Shown here in pieces: positions 35,401 through 45,840 of a DNA stretch of 64,000 nucleotides; position 1 is the first letter of the stretch, and each line of letters starts with the position of its first letter. The notes beneath the pieces are model-generated. The model saw only the letters and a list, made by a program, of their open reading frames with translations. It made no database searches and was not told the DNA's origin. Origin of the DNA: Diphasiastrum complanatum. Lineage: Eukaryota; Streptophyta; Lycopodiopsida; Lycopodiales; Lycopodiaceae. Both the position numbers and the translations under genes were made by a program. The stretch is from NCBI GenBank assembly GCA_029204225.1, contig CM055096.1, forward strand, positions 43,815,967-43,879,966, written 5' to 3'.

Positions 35401-37540
35401 GTGGTTAGTGTAGGATCAAACATTCAAGTAAACTAAATAGGTTGAAATTGTGGCATAGATCTTGCAAACTCCTTTACATTTAAGTTCTTTATGTTCTTGG
35501 GAAGTCCAAGAATCAAGATATGGGTGTTTCTTGATTCTTGCACTTGAAATGCCTTTTATTTAGCTTCTGTTTCTTGTTTCTTGTTTCTTGATTATGTTTG
35601 TTGCATGTTAGATTAGTTTTCAGCGTTCAAGAACTGTTTCCAATTCTTTATTACAACAAGTAGAAGTAGAACTCTGATAGGTGTTTGACCGAGCTTCATT
35701 CTGATCCTTGTTGAGCATCGTGGCTTGCACATTTTCAATTAGTGTGAGTACAGTTCATGAGTGAAAGTAATTGTGAATCCATTGACAGGCTGGATAAACT
35801 ATACTACAATGCCAAACCTTCTGCCTGATGGGTAATGAACCAAGAAGAGTAACTCATTTGAAACCCGAAGCTTGGTAATAGGCAGAAACTGAAACCTTCA
35901 AGAACAAGGTGCCAAATTGTGGTAAGATTTAGCAGAGAATCACCTCATTGATAGAGAATCAGTGAGAATCTAAGATAAATATGGTTTACAATTTAAAATT
36001 CTCCTAGTGCAATGGGCTAAGGGAGTCCGACTTGCCATTTTTCTCCTCCCCACACTTCTCAACCATTGGTGGCAATACTCTTAAGTTGTTCGAGCAAAAA
36101 GAGTGGCATATTAATAGATTTGGACCCACTACTTTTCACAACTTGCCTTTACAAAATGCCTTTTCATGGCCTCTCTCTAACCCTAAATCTTATGTACTAT
36201 CTTAGAGAGAAACTTTACTAAAAAGCTTGCTGCCACATTCAAAACAAATCAGCAATGACACCCCACAAGGTTTTCAAAAATATGCAAAGCGTTTATCAAG
36301 GTAACATAATGGTATATCGACTTTGAAAAACAATTTTTAACTGGTATTAGAGTCCATTTACAACCGGTCCTCCCCATTTTTTGACTTTAACTTCACTTTG
36401 ATTTATACTTTGTGATACTGTCCAACCCCTGTTTTTTGACTTTACCTTCACTTCGATTATATTGTATGATAAATTTCTCGCAAAAAGATCTACCTAAACT
36501 CACACATTGGTAGCATTATTGTAGTAGGGATTGCCGGAATTGCCTCGAGCCTTTATGGTGGAGGGAGAAAAAGCAAAAGCAACGAAAACATCCCTCGCAA
36601 AATCAATTTTCCAGAGTTTCTTATAGAAATTAACATGATCCATTCAAAATACAGTGGTAACCGTAACCGTAAATTTCTTGTCATACAGTGCGCTAGAATA
36701 TACATTGGCATTGAACTTACAACCAATAATGTAGATTTTGATTTGCTCAAATTCCAATGCAAGGTTTGTGAGGAAATATGTTAACAATGCGATGGAATTC
36801 CCCAACCACCAACTTTGAAAGCCTGTGAACAATCTTGTAGCTGCCCAATTACGTCAGAAGCCCTCCTGCAGGTAAGCACTTACTCAACTGCAATCAATCA
36901 GAGCATTGCACGAGGAGCATTAGAATCAATCAGAGCATAAGCACTTACCACATTTTGAACTACTCGAATCCCCTTCCCCTTGCTAGCAAATTCTCACATA
37001 ACTATGAGTAGCATGTTGCATGGGGAGTTTCACAAGAAAATTATGAAAGCCCTACTCTGCAAGACCAACTATCCTGAGCGCTTGATAATCTTGCTCACAA
37101 CAAGCCCTTAGCCTTAGCAAAATTGTGGAAGCCACCCTCAGTAAAACTATTCGCACATCTGCAGAGCAATGGCCAAAGAGAGCGCTGTCACCTTTAATGC
37201 AAACTCCGTCGCAACATTGAACGTTATGGTCAGCTGCTGCAGTTTATTAACAAAAAACAGGATGCTTAATATGCCATGATCTGCCTTACTATTTTTAGTA
37301 AGGCAGCTTTGAAGGGCATAAATTCTTAAACTTTCAAAATGAAAGGTAGCGTTTCGCGAGAGAGGAGCGTGAATGTAAAAGTCATCTTTTATGCAAAACC
37401 AAGCCAATAAAAGTCATCTTTTGCCTGCCTGCCTCCTTAGCATCTGCGTCGAAAATGAGCACCGCAGGTTATGTTGTCCTCGTTGAATTTCCCGATGCAG
37501 CTTGTGGATACATCATGATCCAGCAAAGCATTGTATCATC
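35401..37540. other. Intergenic DNA, nothing recognised
   Basis: A short GTTTCTT repeat lies near 35568-35590. Small frames on both strands lack motifs. Confidence 0.5.
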
Positions 37541-37548
37541 AGGTGAAA

Positions 37549-37668
37549 GAACCTGTAAAATGATTCTTTGAATCTGCGCTTTAATCTCCAACATTACCAA
37601 ATTCAGAAGACGAGAGAATGTTCGTAGTAAAATGATTCTTTGAATTTGCCCTCTGATCTCCAACATTG
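37549..37668. repeat. Tandem duplication containing AAAATGATTCTTTGAAT
   Basis: Two units of about 71 bp start near 37557 and 37628. They share GTAAAATGATTCTTTGAAT and ATCTCCAACATT. Confidence 0.75.
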
Positions 37669-37734
37669 TGATTAGTTGCTTTTGGGATTGTGATTAGTTC
37701 CATTTCCAAACAAGATTTACAGACATTGCGGTAC

Positions 37735-37925
37735 TCGTTTTGGTAGTCCGTGCACATTCTCGTTTTGGTAATGTGCTCATTTTCTTAACAAGACCTGCGC
37801 TGCTCGTTTTGGTAATCGCTGCTTGTTTTGGTAATCTGCGCATATTCTCATCTTCTAAATTTGGTTTTTGGTAATCTGCGCACATTCTATTGTCTTCTGA
37901 ATTTGGTTTTTGTTTTTGGTAGTTG
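37735..37925. repeat. Degenerate minisatellite of CGTTTTGGTAATCTGCGC
   Basis: At least six copies of TTTTGGTA(A/G)T recur with irregular spacing of 20-45 bp. The minus-strand 63-codon frame here is explained by the repeat. Confidence 0.7.
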
Positions 37926-37991
37926 AGAATGACTGAAGGCGAGCATGGTTCATGGCAAGAGAGGGAGGCAGCAACTGACCATAACGTCAGT

Positions 37992-38076
37992 TAACGGGCC
38001 TGAAGGGCCCGTCATGACAAATTGAAGGGCTCGCTTGCAATTTGTCGTAACGAGCCCTTCAGGCCCAGGCCCGTTA
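37992..38076. repeat. Foldback upstream of the PPR gene
   Basis: Left arm 37992-38024 starts TAACGGGCCTGAAGGGC and ends GACAAATTG. Right arm 38038-38076 is its inverse with a 6-bp insertion (GGGCCT) and few changes. The loop is 13 bases. It lies about 345 bp upstream of the PPR start codon. Confidence 0.8.
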
Positions 38077-38616
38077 TCTAATACGCAATTAGCAGGCCAG
38101 CGAATTTAGAGTCCTCAAAAAGGTTTCTAGAGCACAGGATGCTTCATGGTTTCCGAGGGGAGGCTCGAACCTGAGACTAGAGCACAGGATGGAATGAGAT
38201 GATGTGAAAGGATTAATGGGATGGGATAAGATTTTCGGATATGAGAGGCACGGTGGCCGTTTTGGGCTGCCAAACGGTAAACACGTTGCGTTTAAGCCCC
38301 AGAGGGGGGGCATGGGCGATCATGGAACGTAGGGAGGAGAGATCGGAGCAGGACATCCCAAATATTATTTGATGTGGGAGCTTAAAAGGAGAGCAGGAGG
38401 AGGAGCAGCAGCAGCACGCCATGGCAATGACGACCACAACAACAACAACAACAACAACGTTAATAGGACGAGGAGGAGGAGCTCGGATGGACGTCACCAG
38501 AAAGGAGGCACTGTGGATCAACAATCGGTTCAATCCTCGTTGGGTTCGTGCCAGGCTACCTGTCATGCTACAATTTCAACGGAAGCCATCCGCTTTTTCA
38601 ACACCTCGGGGCTCGG

Positions 38617-38774
38617 GTATGTTTACTATTTCTGTCATACTCTTTTTAGTTTTAACTCGCCAGCACTCCGTGGCTGGCTGAGGGGGGAAATGAATTTGCA
38701 GAGATGCTTAAAGCCACATCGACAATCCTTAATCATGTTTCTGATGCATTCTGGTTTACCCTTAGGGCATGCAG
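38617..38774 (+). other. PPR gene intron 1
   Basis: Donor G|GTATGT and acceptor GCATGCAG|GC. It leaves phase 1, which joins exon 1 to the WQEFF-encoding exon without a stop. An alternative acceptor at 38701 would bring in a stop. Confidence 0.7.
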
Positions 38775-38854
38775 GCAGACTAGTTAGAATGGAGCAGCTC
38801 TGGCAGGAGTTTTTCTCGGATCCATCGCAGTGGTGGGATAATAGATTGACTAAG

Positions 38855-39016
38855 GTGCGCCTCATTTCAGGTCTTTGGCTAATCACCTCTCACTTGAATT
38901 TTATTGTTGCCACGATATTATGGGTATGAGGCCGATTGGTTGGTGTAATCGTTTGCCTTAAGTTGTCGTTTCCCTTAAGTTGAAGCTTTGACTGTGATCT
39001 GTATAATGTTATGCAG
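38855..39016 (+). other. PPR gene intron 2
   Basis: Donor AAG|GTGCGC and acceptor TTATGCAG|AA, phase 0. It joins DNRLTK to KSPKHSDFKHK, the expected order of the motifs. Confidence 0.75.
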
Positions 39017-39162
39017 AAAAGTCCAAAGCACTCCGACTTTAAACATAAGAGGACGCTTGAGGGCCTATGGGTTGATAGTTGGCTGAATCCCTCCTGGGTA
39101 AACGAAAAGATGGCTTCTATGACATTGGGTCATATACAATCTGGTGATGGATTGAGATCACG

Positions 39163-39327
39163 GTATGGTTTTAATCTCAGTGTGAAATGTGCAGCTCTAG
39201 GTCCGGGTGTGAAACTACCACAAGTCCTCCTTTTCTTGCTCTTTCAAAATTGACACTTGTTCATATTTCTTTATCATCATTATATGTATCATGTTCATAT
39301 TTTATCATCATTATATGAATCATGCAG
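39163..39327 (+). other. PPR gene intron 3
   Basis: Donor ACG|GTATGG and acceptor CATGCAG|GG, phase 2. The reading frame continues into VPDSFCNGDKLSKLCEEGRL, the usual start of the PPR array. Confidence 0.75.
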
Positions 39328-39529
39328 GGTGCCCGACTCCTTTTGCAATGGTGATAAGCTGAGCAAACTCTGTGAGGAGGGACGCCTGAAAGAGGCCCTA
39401 CATATGTTGGAGTTTACGGTCCAGCAAACTACTAAACCTCCAATTCACGCCTATGTGTGCCTTTTGAAGGGGTGCTCCAGAAGGAAGGCCCTGGCGGAGG
39501 GCAAGCAAGTGCATGCACTTATAGTCCAA

Positions 39530-41000
39530 AGTGTACTTGATTCAAATATCGTCTTAGCAAACACCCTTGTTCGCATGTACTCCAAATGCGGTAGTGTGCT
39601 GCATGCACACGAAGTATTCAGCAACATGCCTCAACACGATGTGTATTCGTGGACTGCTATCATCTCAGCATATGCTGATAGCGGAGAAGTTGAGGAGGCT
39701 ATTAATTTATTTCAGCAAATGCAAGAGACAGGCTTAGCACCAGACAAAGTTCTGTTCGTTGTTGTCCTAAAAGCATGTGCCAGGGTAGCAGCCCTGGAAC
39801 AGGGCAGACAGCTCCACTCCGAAATAGTAAAAAGAGGCTTTCAGTCGGATGTGATTGTGGGAAGCACTCTTGTTAACATGTATGCAAAATGTGGCTGCAC
39901 AGAGGACGCTCGTGAGCTCTTCGACAACATGAGTGAACGAAATGTGGTTTCATGGAATGCGATGATTGCGGGATATGCACAGAATGGGCTTAGCAAGGGG
40001 GCCCTTGCTCTGTATGAGCAAATGAAACATGAAGGCATGCAACCAGACAATGTCACGTTCGTTCTTCTCCTAAAAGCATGTGCCAGCCTATCAACCATAG
40101 AACAGGGCAAACAGCTCCACTCCGACATCATAAAAAGAGGCTTTCAGTCGGAGGTGGTTGTATGCAATACCCTTGTTGACATGTATGCAAAATGCGGTTG
40201 CACAGAGGATGCCCGGGAGCTGTTCGACAACATGAGTGAACGAGATGTGGTTTCATGGAATGCGATGATTGCAGGATATGCACAGAATGGGCTTGGCAAG
40301 GAGGCCCTTGCTCTGTATGAGCAAATGAAACAGGAAGGCATGCAGCCAGACAATGTCACGGTCGTTCTTCTCCTAGAAGCATGTGCCAGCCTAGCAGCCC
40401 TGGAACAGGGCAAACAGCTCCACACCGACATCATAAAAAGAGGCTTGATTCAAAGTGTACGTGATTCAAATATTCTCTTAGCAAACACCGACATCATCCA
40501 AAGTGTACCTGATTCAAACATTGTCTTAGCAAACACCCTTGTTCGCATGTACTCCAAATGCGGTAGTGTGCTGCATGCACACGAAGTATTCAGCAACATG
40601 CCTCAACACGATGTGTATTCGTGGACTGCGATCATCTCAGCATATGCTGATAGCGGAGAAGTTGAGGAGGCTATTAATTTATTTCAGCAAATGCAAGAGA
40701 CAGGCCTAGCACCAGACAAAGTTCTGTTCGTTGTTGTCCTAAAAGCATGTGCCAGGGTAGCAGCCCTGGAACAGGGCAGAAAGCTTCACTCCGATATCGT
40801 AAAAAGAGGCTTTCAGTCGGATGTGATTGTGGGAAGCACCCTTGTTAACATGTATGCAAAATGCGGGTGCACAGAAGATGCCCGTGAGCTGTTCGACAAC
40901 ATGAGTGAACGAGATGTGGTTTCATGGACTGCGATGATTGCGGGATATGCACAGAATGGGCTTGCCCGGGAGGCCCTTGCTCTGTTTGAGCAAATGCAGA
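39530..41000 (+). repeat. Near-identical PPR repeat modules
   Basis: A block at about 39530-39850 (SNIVLANTLVRMYSKCGSV to LEQGRQLHS) recurs almost unchanged at about 40499-40810. A second module (AKCGCTEDARELFDNMSER, AMIAGYAQNGL) occurs three times (39870, 40180, 40850). A 48-bp in-frame tandem duplication (about 40451-40546) sits at the junction. Confidence 0.9.
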
Positions 41001-41895
41001 GGGAAGGCACAAAACCTAACGAGGTCACATATGTTAGTGTTCTCTCTGCATGTGCCCATTTTGGCCTAGTAGATCAAGGTCGTCATGTCTTTAATTCCAT
41101 GTGTAAAAATCATGGTGTCACACCAACCAGGGAACACTACACATGTATGGTTGATCTTCTAGGGCGTGCAGGGTGCTTGGACGATGCTGAGCTCTTTATC
41201 AACAAAATGCCAATTCAGCCTGATAGTGTGGTTTGGATGACTTTGCTTGGTGCTGCTAGAAACCATGGCAATGCGGAGATAGGAAGACGTGCTTTTGATT
41301 GTGTCGTGAAGTTGGAACCAAAAAATGCTGCACCTTATGTGCTGCTATCAAACATCTATGTAGTTGCTGGTAGGAAGGATGAGTTAACAAAGATCAGAAA
41401 TGAAATGAAGGAGGCAGGCGTGGAAAAAAATGCCTGGGTGCAGCTGGATCGAAGTTGATAACCAATTGCATGCCTTTGTTGCAGGTGATGCAACTCATCC
41501 TCAAAGCAAGGAGATTCAGGCTGAACTGGATAGATTGGTGGGTTTGATGAAGAAGGCAGGGTATAAACCTAATTTAAGCTTTGTGCTGGATGATGTGGAG
41601 GACGAGGAAAATGAGAATGCTTTGTGTGGACATAGTGAGAAGCTGGCCATTGCTTTTGGGTTTGTCAACATGCCTTCTGGGACATTTATTCGCATAAAAA
41701 AGAACCTTCAGGTCTGCGGTGACTGTCACAATGCCACAGATTATCTCAAAAATTGTCGGGCATGACATCAGTGTGATGGATGCAAACAGATACCACCATT
41801 TTAAGGATGGCTTCTGTTCTTGTGGTGATTATTGGTCAGCTTATTTGGACAGGCAGTTGGGAGTTTTGTGGCAGCCTTGGTTGTCACACTTTTAA

Positions 41896-42180
41896 CTTCA
41901 CAATGATGGTCTAGGTTGATGACTGATGAGTATATTCTTATTAGTCTTTTGAAGACAATACAAGTCCATTTTCTCTCCATTTTTGCTTTTGAGGTTTTTT
42001 GATGATGTTGCAGTGGACTAACTTTATTGTAAGACTAATTTTCATTGATTCTTGGTTTACTTTGTCATACTACGATCCCTACCCAACAATTAATTTTTAG
42101 CCCTTTGTTTGGGAAATAGTATACCTTGTTTTCAAAGTGAATCATAAATTATTTAGCTTCATTTCCAAATCTTTAATGTG
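41896..42180. other. PPR gene 3' flank
   Basis: AT-rich DNA, probably 3' untranslated. GACAATACAAGTCC near 41954 has no clear polyadenylation signal. The ORF1-type LINE follows. Confidence 0.5.
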
Positions 42181-42253
42181 TGCTCAATGACATCTAATCT
42201 CTCTCTGGATGTAGCTCGAATCTTGGAGACGCCTCGTTGCTGTCCATTCTAGC

Positions 42254-43261
42254 TTGGACATGCCTCGCTGCTCTAAGCGTGGGGGGAGCTCACGCTCCAA
42301 CCCCCTGGATCGCGGTGAACCAGATGCCACTTCTCCCTCTGAAGCTCCTACTATGCCTGCCACAGATACTAAGAACTCCAGCTCCAGTCTAGTTGTCGTA
42401 CCCACAACACTTGATCCCTATTCTCTCTCTCCTCAGCCCAATGCATTTGATGCTGTAACAGCTCCAACACCTGCCCCTACCCCAGGATGGGAATCCAGAT
42501 TAAGTTGCCTGCTGGAGATATGTACCCGTCAGATGATGGTTGCTCAGCTCCAAGAACAGGTCAAAAAGCTACAAGCGAAGTGGATGAGCAGGATCGGCAG
42601 ATCGCCCACATTGTTCAATATCGAGATGCCACTGAGGTACCACACATCCAAAATTTGGATCACATTCTGGCTGATCTTCAACATCAAGCCAAGGACCAGG
42701 CTGCTCTCATAGAGTCCATCCAAGAAGTCGAAAAGGAAGTCGAAGACGAAGATCAAGCTGAAGACCATCAGCAAAAACAGCACACGAAATCCTGGGCTGA
42801 CGTTCTCAAGGGTCAACGTGTACCTCCTGTTTCCTTCATCTCTGCTACATTCACCGAGAATCAGCTCCATGAACAAAAAGCCCTCAACGTTCGAGTTCGT
42901 GGAATCCCCGACACACAAGATGCTTTTGGAGAAGCCAAATTTGTTTTTACGGATACGCTCCATCACGATGCAGGCCTGGACAAGGCCTGGCGCACCCACA
43001 AAGATACAGAGACATTAGTTATCCGCTTCTCATTAGTAGCACACAGGACCGATGTTCTCCACCGCCGAGCCAAGCTGAAGGATACTCGTATTTTCTTGGA
43101 TGAAGATCTAACTTTTGTACAAGTACAAGACCGGAAACAAGCCCGCCAGAAAGCAAAAGAATTGGGGGAAACATCTCATTCATAGGGATGGTATAATACG
43201 TTTTGTCAAAATCAGAGTTAAAGAAAAAGTGGAGACTGTAGTTGTAGAGTTAGAGAAATGA
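42254..43261 (+). pseudogene. LINE ORF1-like RNA-binding protein, two frameshifts
   Basis: The N-terminus (MDMPRCSKRGGSSRSNP) is basic and Ser/Pro-rich. VAQLQEQVKKLQAK near 42540 starts a coiled coil that continues in the next frame as HIQNLDHILADLQHQAKDQ. The C-terminal part has LNVRVRGIPDTQDAFGEAKF, LVIRFSLVAHRTDVL and IFLDEDLTFVQVQDRKQARQ, the pattern of the L1-type ORF1p RNA-binding and C-terminal domains. Frame 2 passes to frame 1 near 42580. A G5 run at 43164-43168 breaks the end: the frame stops at 43185, while HRDGIIRFVKIRVKEKVE continues in another frame to 43261. In this family ORF1p coats the element RNA. Confidence 0.75.
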
Positions 43262-43419
43262 GGAGTTTATCAGTTGATTATACTTGATTTGTAAATGGTC
43301 GTAGTACCATAATTTTCCTGATCTGTTTTATCTCCTCATAGGCTTTTAATTAGTAGTTTTAGTTTTAGTATTAGAATGACGGCCTTGATCCGTCCTGGTG
43401 AAATTCATTTGACATGTAC

Positions 43420-43480
43420 TCCTTTTGTCTTATATGCCTCAGGGCATGAAAAAGACGTTAATGAAATCTTCTTCTTCTTC

Positions 43481-43543
<63 letters not shown>
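43420..43543 (+). repeat. LINE copy D terminal hairpin and compound tail
   Basis: Stem ATGCC (43434-43438), loop TCAG, stem GGCAT (43443-43447). Then come CTT and CT units to 43501 and CA units from 43502 to 43543. Confidence 0.85.
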
Positions 43544-43546
<3 letters not shown>

Positions 43547-43815
43547 GTCGGGGGTTTAGAGCACGGGCTAACACATGCTTGGGTTTTGGCCCCGGTCCAG
43601 TGAAAAATGTGTCACCACTTTGCCCTAGCATTGCCCGAGTGGATAGGTGCCCAGGAAAAATCTGTCCCATTGGTGCCGCTGTCCCACGAGCACCTGCGGC
43701 GCTATTTCTCGCTCGCACAGGCGAGACAGAGGACTGATTTCCTGCTTGCACCGGCAAAAAACATGTGTCTGTCAGCGCACTGGGGCCAAACGGCCACGTG
43801 CTTCTAAGATGCGAT

Positions 43816-43816
<1 letters not shown>
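43544..43816. other. GC-rich segment between two CA tracts
   Basis: About 273 bp of markedly GC-rich DNA lies between (CA)n at 43502-43543 and (CA)n at 43817-43858. Short frames on both strands show no domain. It may be an insertion into one CA tract. Confidence 0.6.

Positions 43817-43858
<42 letters not shown>
43817..43858. repeat. (CA)n microsatellite
   Basis: About 21 CA units, almost the same length as the tract on the other side of the GC-rich segment. Confidence 0.95.
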
Positions 43859-43861
<3 letters not shown>

Positions 43862-43874
43862 ACCTTAGTTGCCC

Positions 43875-43936
43875 CCGTTCCGGAACGGAATGCCTTCTGG
43901 AAAGTGTTCCAGAACACTTTCCGTTCCGGAACGGGA
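43875..43936. promoter_or_regulatory. Palindromic cluster of four TTCnnGAA sites (heat-shock-element-like)
   Basis: TTCnnGAA occurs at 43878-43885, 43895-43902, 43907-43914 and 43924-43931. Spacing is symmetrical around 43904.5, and the whole 62 bp is a near-palindrome. The arrangement matches binding sites of heat-shock factors, but no gene start is seen nearby. Confidence 0.55.
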
Positions 43937-45004
43937 CCTCAAAAAAATTAAAAAAAGTACGTATATTTTTACAAAGTGTCTTGATGATCTAGTATTTATA
44001 ATCTTGATAATTGAATCTCTTGATGATCTTTGATGATGTTTAGCTTGATGATCTTTTTGTGAAGGATAACTCTTTGTAGTCTTTGGACACTACTAGAATG
44101 TTTCCATTCAAAAATCATCAGAGGATTCAGAAATAAATGCCTTTTCTATAGCTGTAGAATTTAAAAGAGTCGAATGAAAATTAAAAGAGTCAAATAAATG
44201 AGTGGCTACACAGAAATGTATGTTCCTGGTGGTGCATCATTGGAAGATCTTCCTCTCCCAAATGAGGAGCAAAATGAACGAATGTTGCACCTAACTGATT
44301 ATACATCTGCCTTAAAACACTGATCTTATGCTTGTACCTCGTGTACAAGAAGCTGTGACACATGATATGCATACAGATCCTTTGTCTTGTTAGCAGCCTA
44401 TACTCAATCAAGACATAGATATAACTCACAATACTATCTTGTACCCCATACGTGCAAAAACCGGTGCTTGTACCTCTTATGGCTCATCACCGTGGTGCCT
44501 TAAACTCACCTAGTTCCATATTGACAAGTTTTCTTCTCACGCCCTTGTACTTTTTGTCCCTCTTATAATAGCAGTAAGTCTCCATCTTAGTTGCAAATAT
44601 CTGGCGCTGATATTTTCCCTGTCCCTGATAAAAAAACCTCTCTCATCCTAAAGTTGTCTCTAACTCTTAGCTGCAAGTGTCTCGTCAAGTTCTGACAAAG
44701 ATCCTGAACAATTCCTCTTTGTAAAAGTGGATTAAATTCTCTTTGCCATCCAAACCCTGATTCTGAACTCTCCCTGAACCACTGATCCGCAAGCTACAGT
44801 TGGATCTTATGCCTTCCTAATACAAATTCCAAATCCATATAACACCATATAGACTGAAAAAAAAAAGACGTTCCGACCCAGTACATTTCGGAACGGATTT
44901 CTAAAACATACACACCCTTGAAATGCGTATTTGATTTTAAAATGATACTCAAAGATAAGTTTGATTTCCAAATCCCTTATTTGTGCTTAACATCTAATAG
45001 GTCT

Positions 45005-45007
<3 letters not shown>
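43937..45007. other. AT-rich intergenic DNA
   Basis: A half-related GTTCCGACCC...TTCGGAACGG pair occurs near 44871-44896. No coding region is seen. Confidence 0.5.

Positions 45008-45044
<37 letters not shown>
45008..45044. repeat. (CA)n microsatellite
   Basis: About 18 CA units. Confidence 0.95.
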
Positions 45045-45046
<2 letters not shown>

Positions 45047-45840
45047 TTTTTGAGATCAATTATATGTTGTGAGGATGGTCATATGGCTAAAATAATAATT
45101 ATGTATTGTCTATTATGACAGCAAAACTCTGCAAGAAAAGAACAGGACTCGCTTGCAATGGAAATAGTGACAATAAACTTTCAGGAAGAGAAGGCTGAGT
45201 TTTTAACTGTTACTAGTAGTACTTTCTGTTTCACGGTTGAGGTTAGTGGTTTAATGTTATTCAAAACCTCTGCTTGAGGTGGTTTTTAGTAGATAATTGA
45301 GTCTTTGAAACTCATGACAAGACATTTTATGACTAGCTGTGGATCATGGATGTTGTCATATAATACTCTTCTCAGTTGGGGTTTATGATTAATAGCTCAC
45401 GTCAGTATGATGTTTAATTTATTGTTCTTCACAACCTTAGCTTGAGATGGTTTTTAGCGGAGTAACATGTGAAATGACTTTTTAGGGAAGGGACGATGAT
45501 TTCTGGTTATGTCATGGTGGACCTTGGATACTGTATTAGTTTCTTTTGTTGAGATTTTTACTTTACTTTTGATTCGGTACCTCTACTCGATTTCATGTTT
45601 ACGTTACTGTTGATTCTTGACTAGTCACTTTGTGACTTACCGAGGTTCACGGCTTTTCCATTTATTTATGTTTCTCAGTTGGGGTCTCTGCTTAATACTG
45701 TTCTTTACCTTAGCTCGTGTTCTTGTTTGGACTCCCGTAGATTGTGATTGTCGTGTAGATTTTTGATTTGGAGTAACGTTTTATTGGCTTTCTTCGTTTA
45801 GACCTTGTTTTCAGCTCGAGTCGATGTTTACGTTACTGTT
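45045..45840. other. Intergenic DNA, nothing recognised
   Basis: Loosely repeated GCTTGAGRTGGTTTTTAG occurs near 45274 and 45440. No frame of interest. Confidence 0.5.

Larger units (their letters stand above)
38421..41895 (+). pseudogene. PLS-class PPR protein with PDF-type N-terminal motifs and DYW deaminase domain; four exons, frame broken near the 3' end
   Basis: Predicted organellar C-to-U RNA editing factor. Exons 38421-38616, 38775-38854, 39017-39162 and 39328 onward have GT-AG introns whose phases agree. The ATG context GCCATGG is strong. The start is Thr-rich then basic (MAMTTTTTTTTTTLIGRG), fitting a transit peptide. Exons 2-3 encode LWQEFFSDPSQWWDNRLTK and SDFKHKRTLEGLWVDSW, the W..FF.DPSQWWDNR and DFKHK motifs found before PPR arrays in seed-free plants. 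Exon 4 carries P, L and S repeats, then E-type sequence. As written, the frame stops at 41458 (850 residues). The E+ and DYW parts follow in two other frames, with the deaminase signature HSEKLA...CGDCH and FCSCGDYW ending at 41835. An A7 run at 41424-41430 and a shift near 41739 cause this. DYW is followed by 19 extra codons. It could be a pseudogene or carry assembly errors. Confidence 0.85.
42180..43543 (+). mobile_element. LINE copy D: ORF1 only, with hairpin and (CT)n(CA)n tail
   Basis: An ORF1-type coding region is followed by about 170 bp of 3' UTR that ends in the same terminal signature as copies A-C: GTACTCCTTTTGTC, then a hairpin, then AAAAAGACGTTAATGAAATC. The tail is (CTT)n(CT)n(CA)n. 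No ORF2 sequence lies between, so it is either a deletion derivative or a non-autonomous member. The left boundary is approximate. Confidence 0.75.

Noticed and set aside
39841-41028. Three similar minus-strand frames of 71-96 codons
   Set aside because: They are antisense shadows of the repeated PPR modules, which explains why they resemble each other.
43458-43868. Cys-Val and Thr-His frames over CA repeats
   Set aside because: Repeat translations only.
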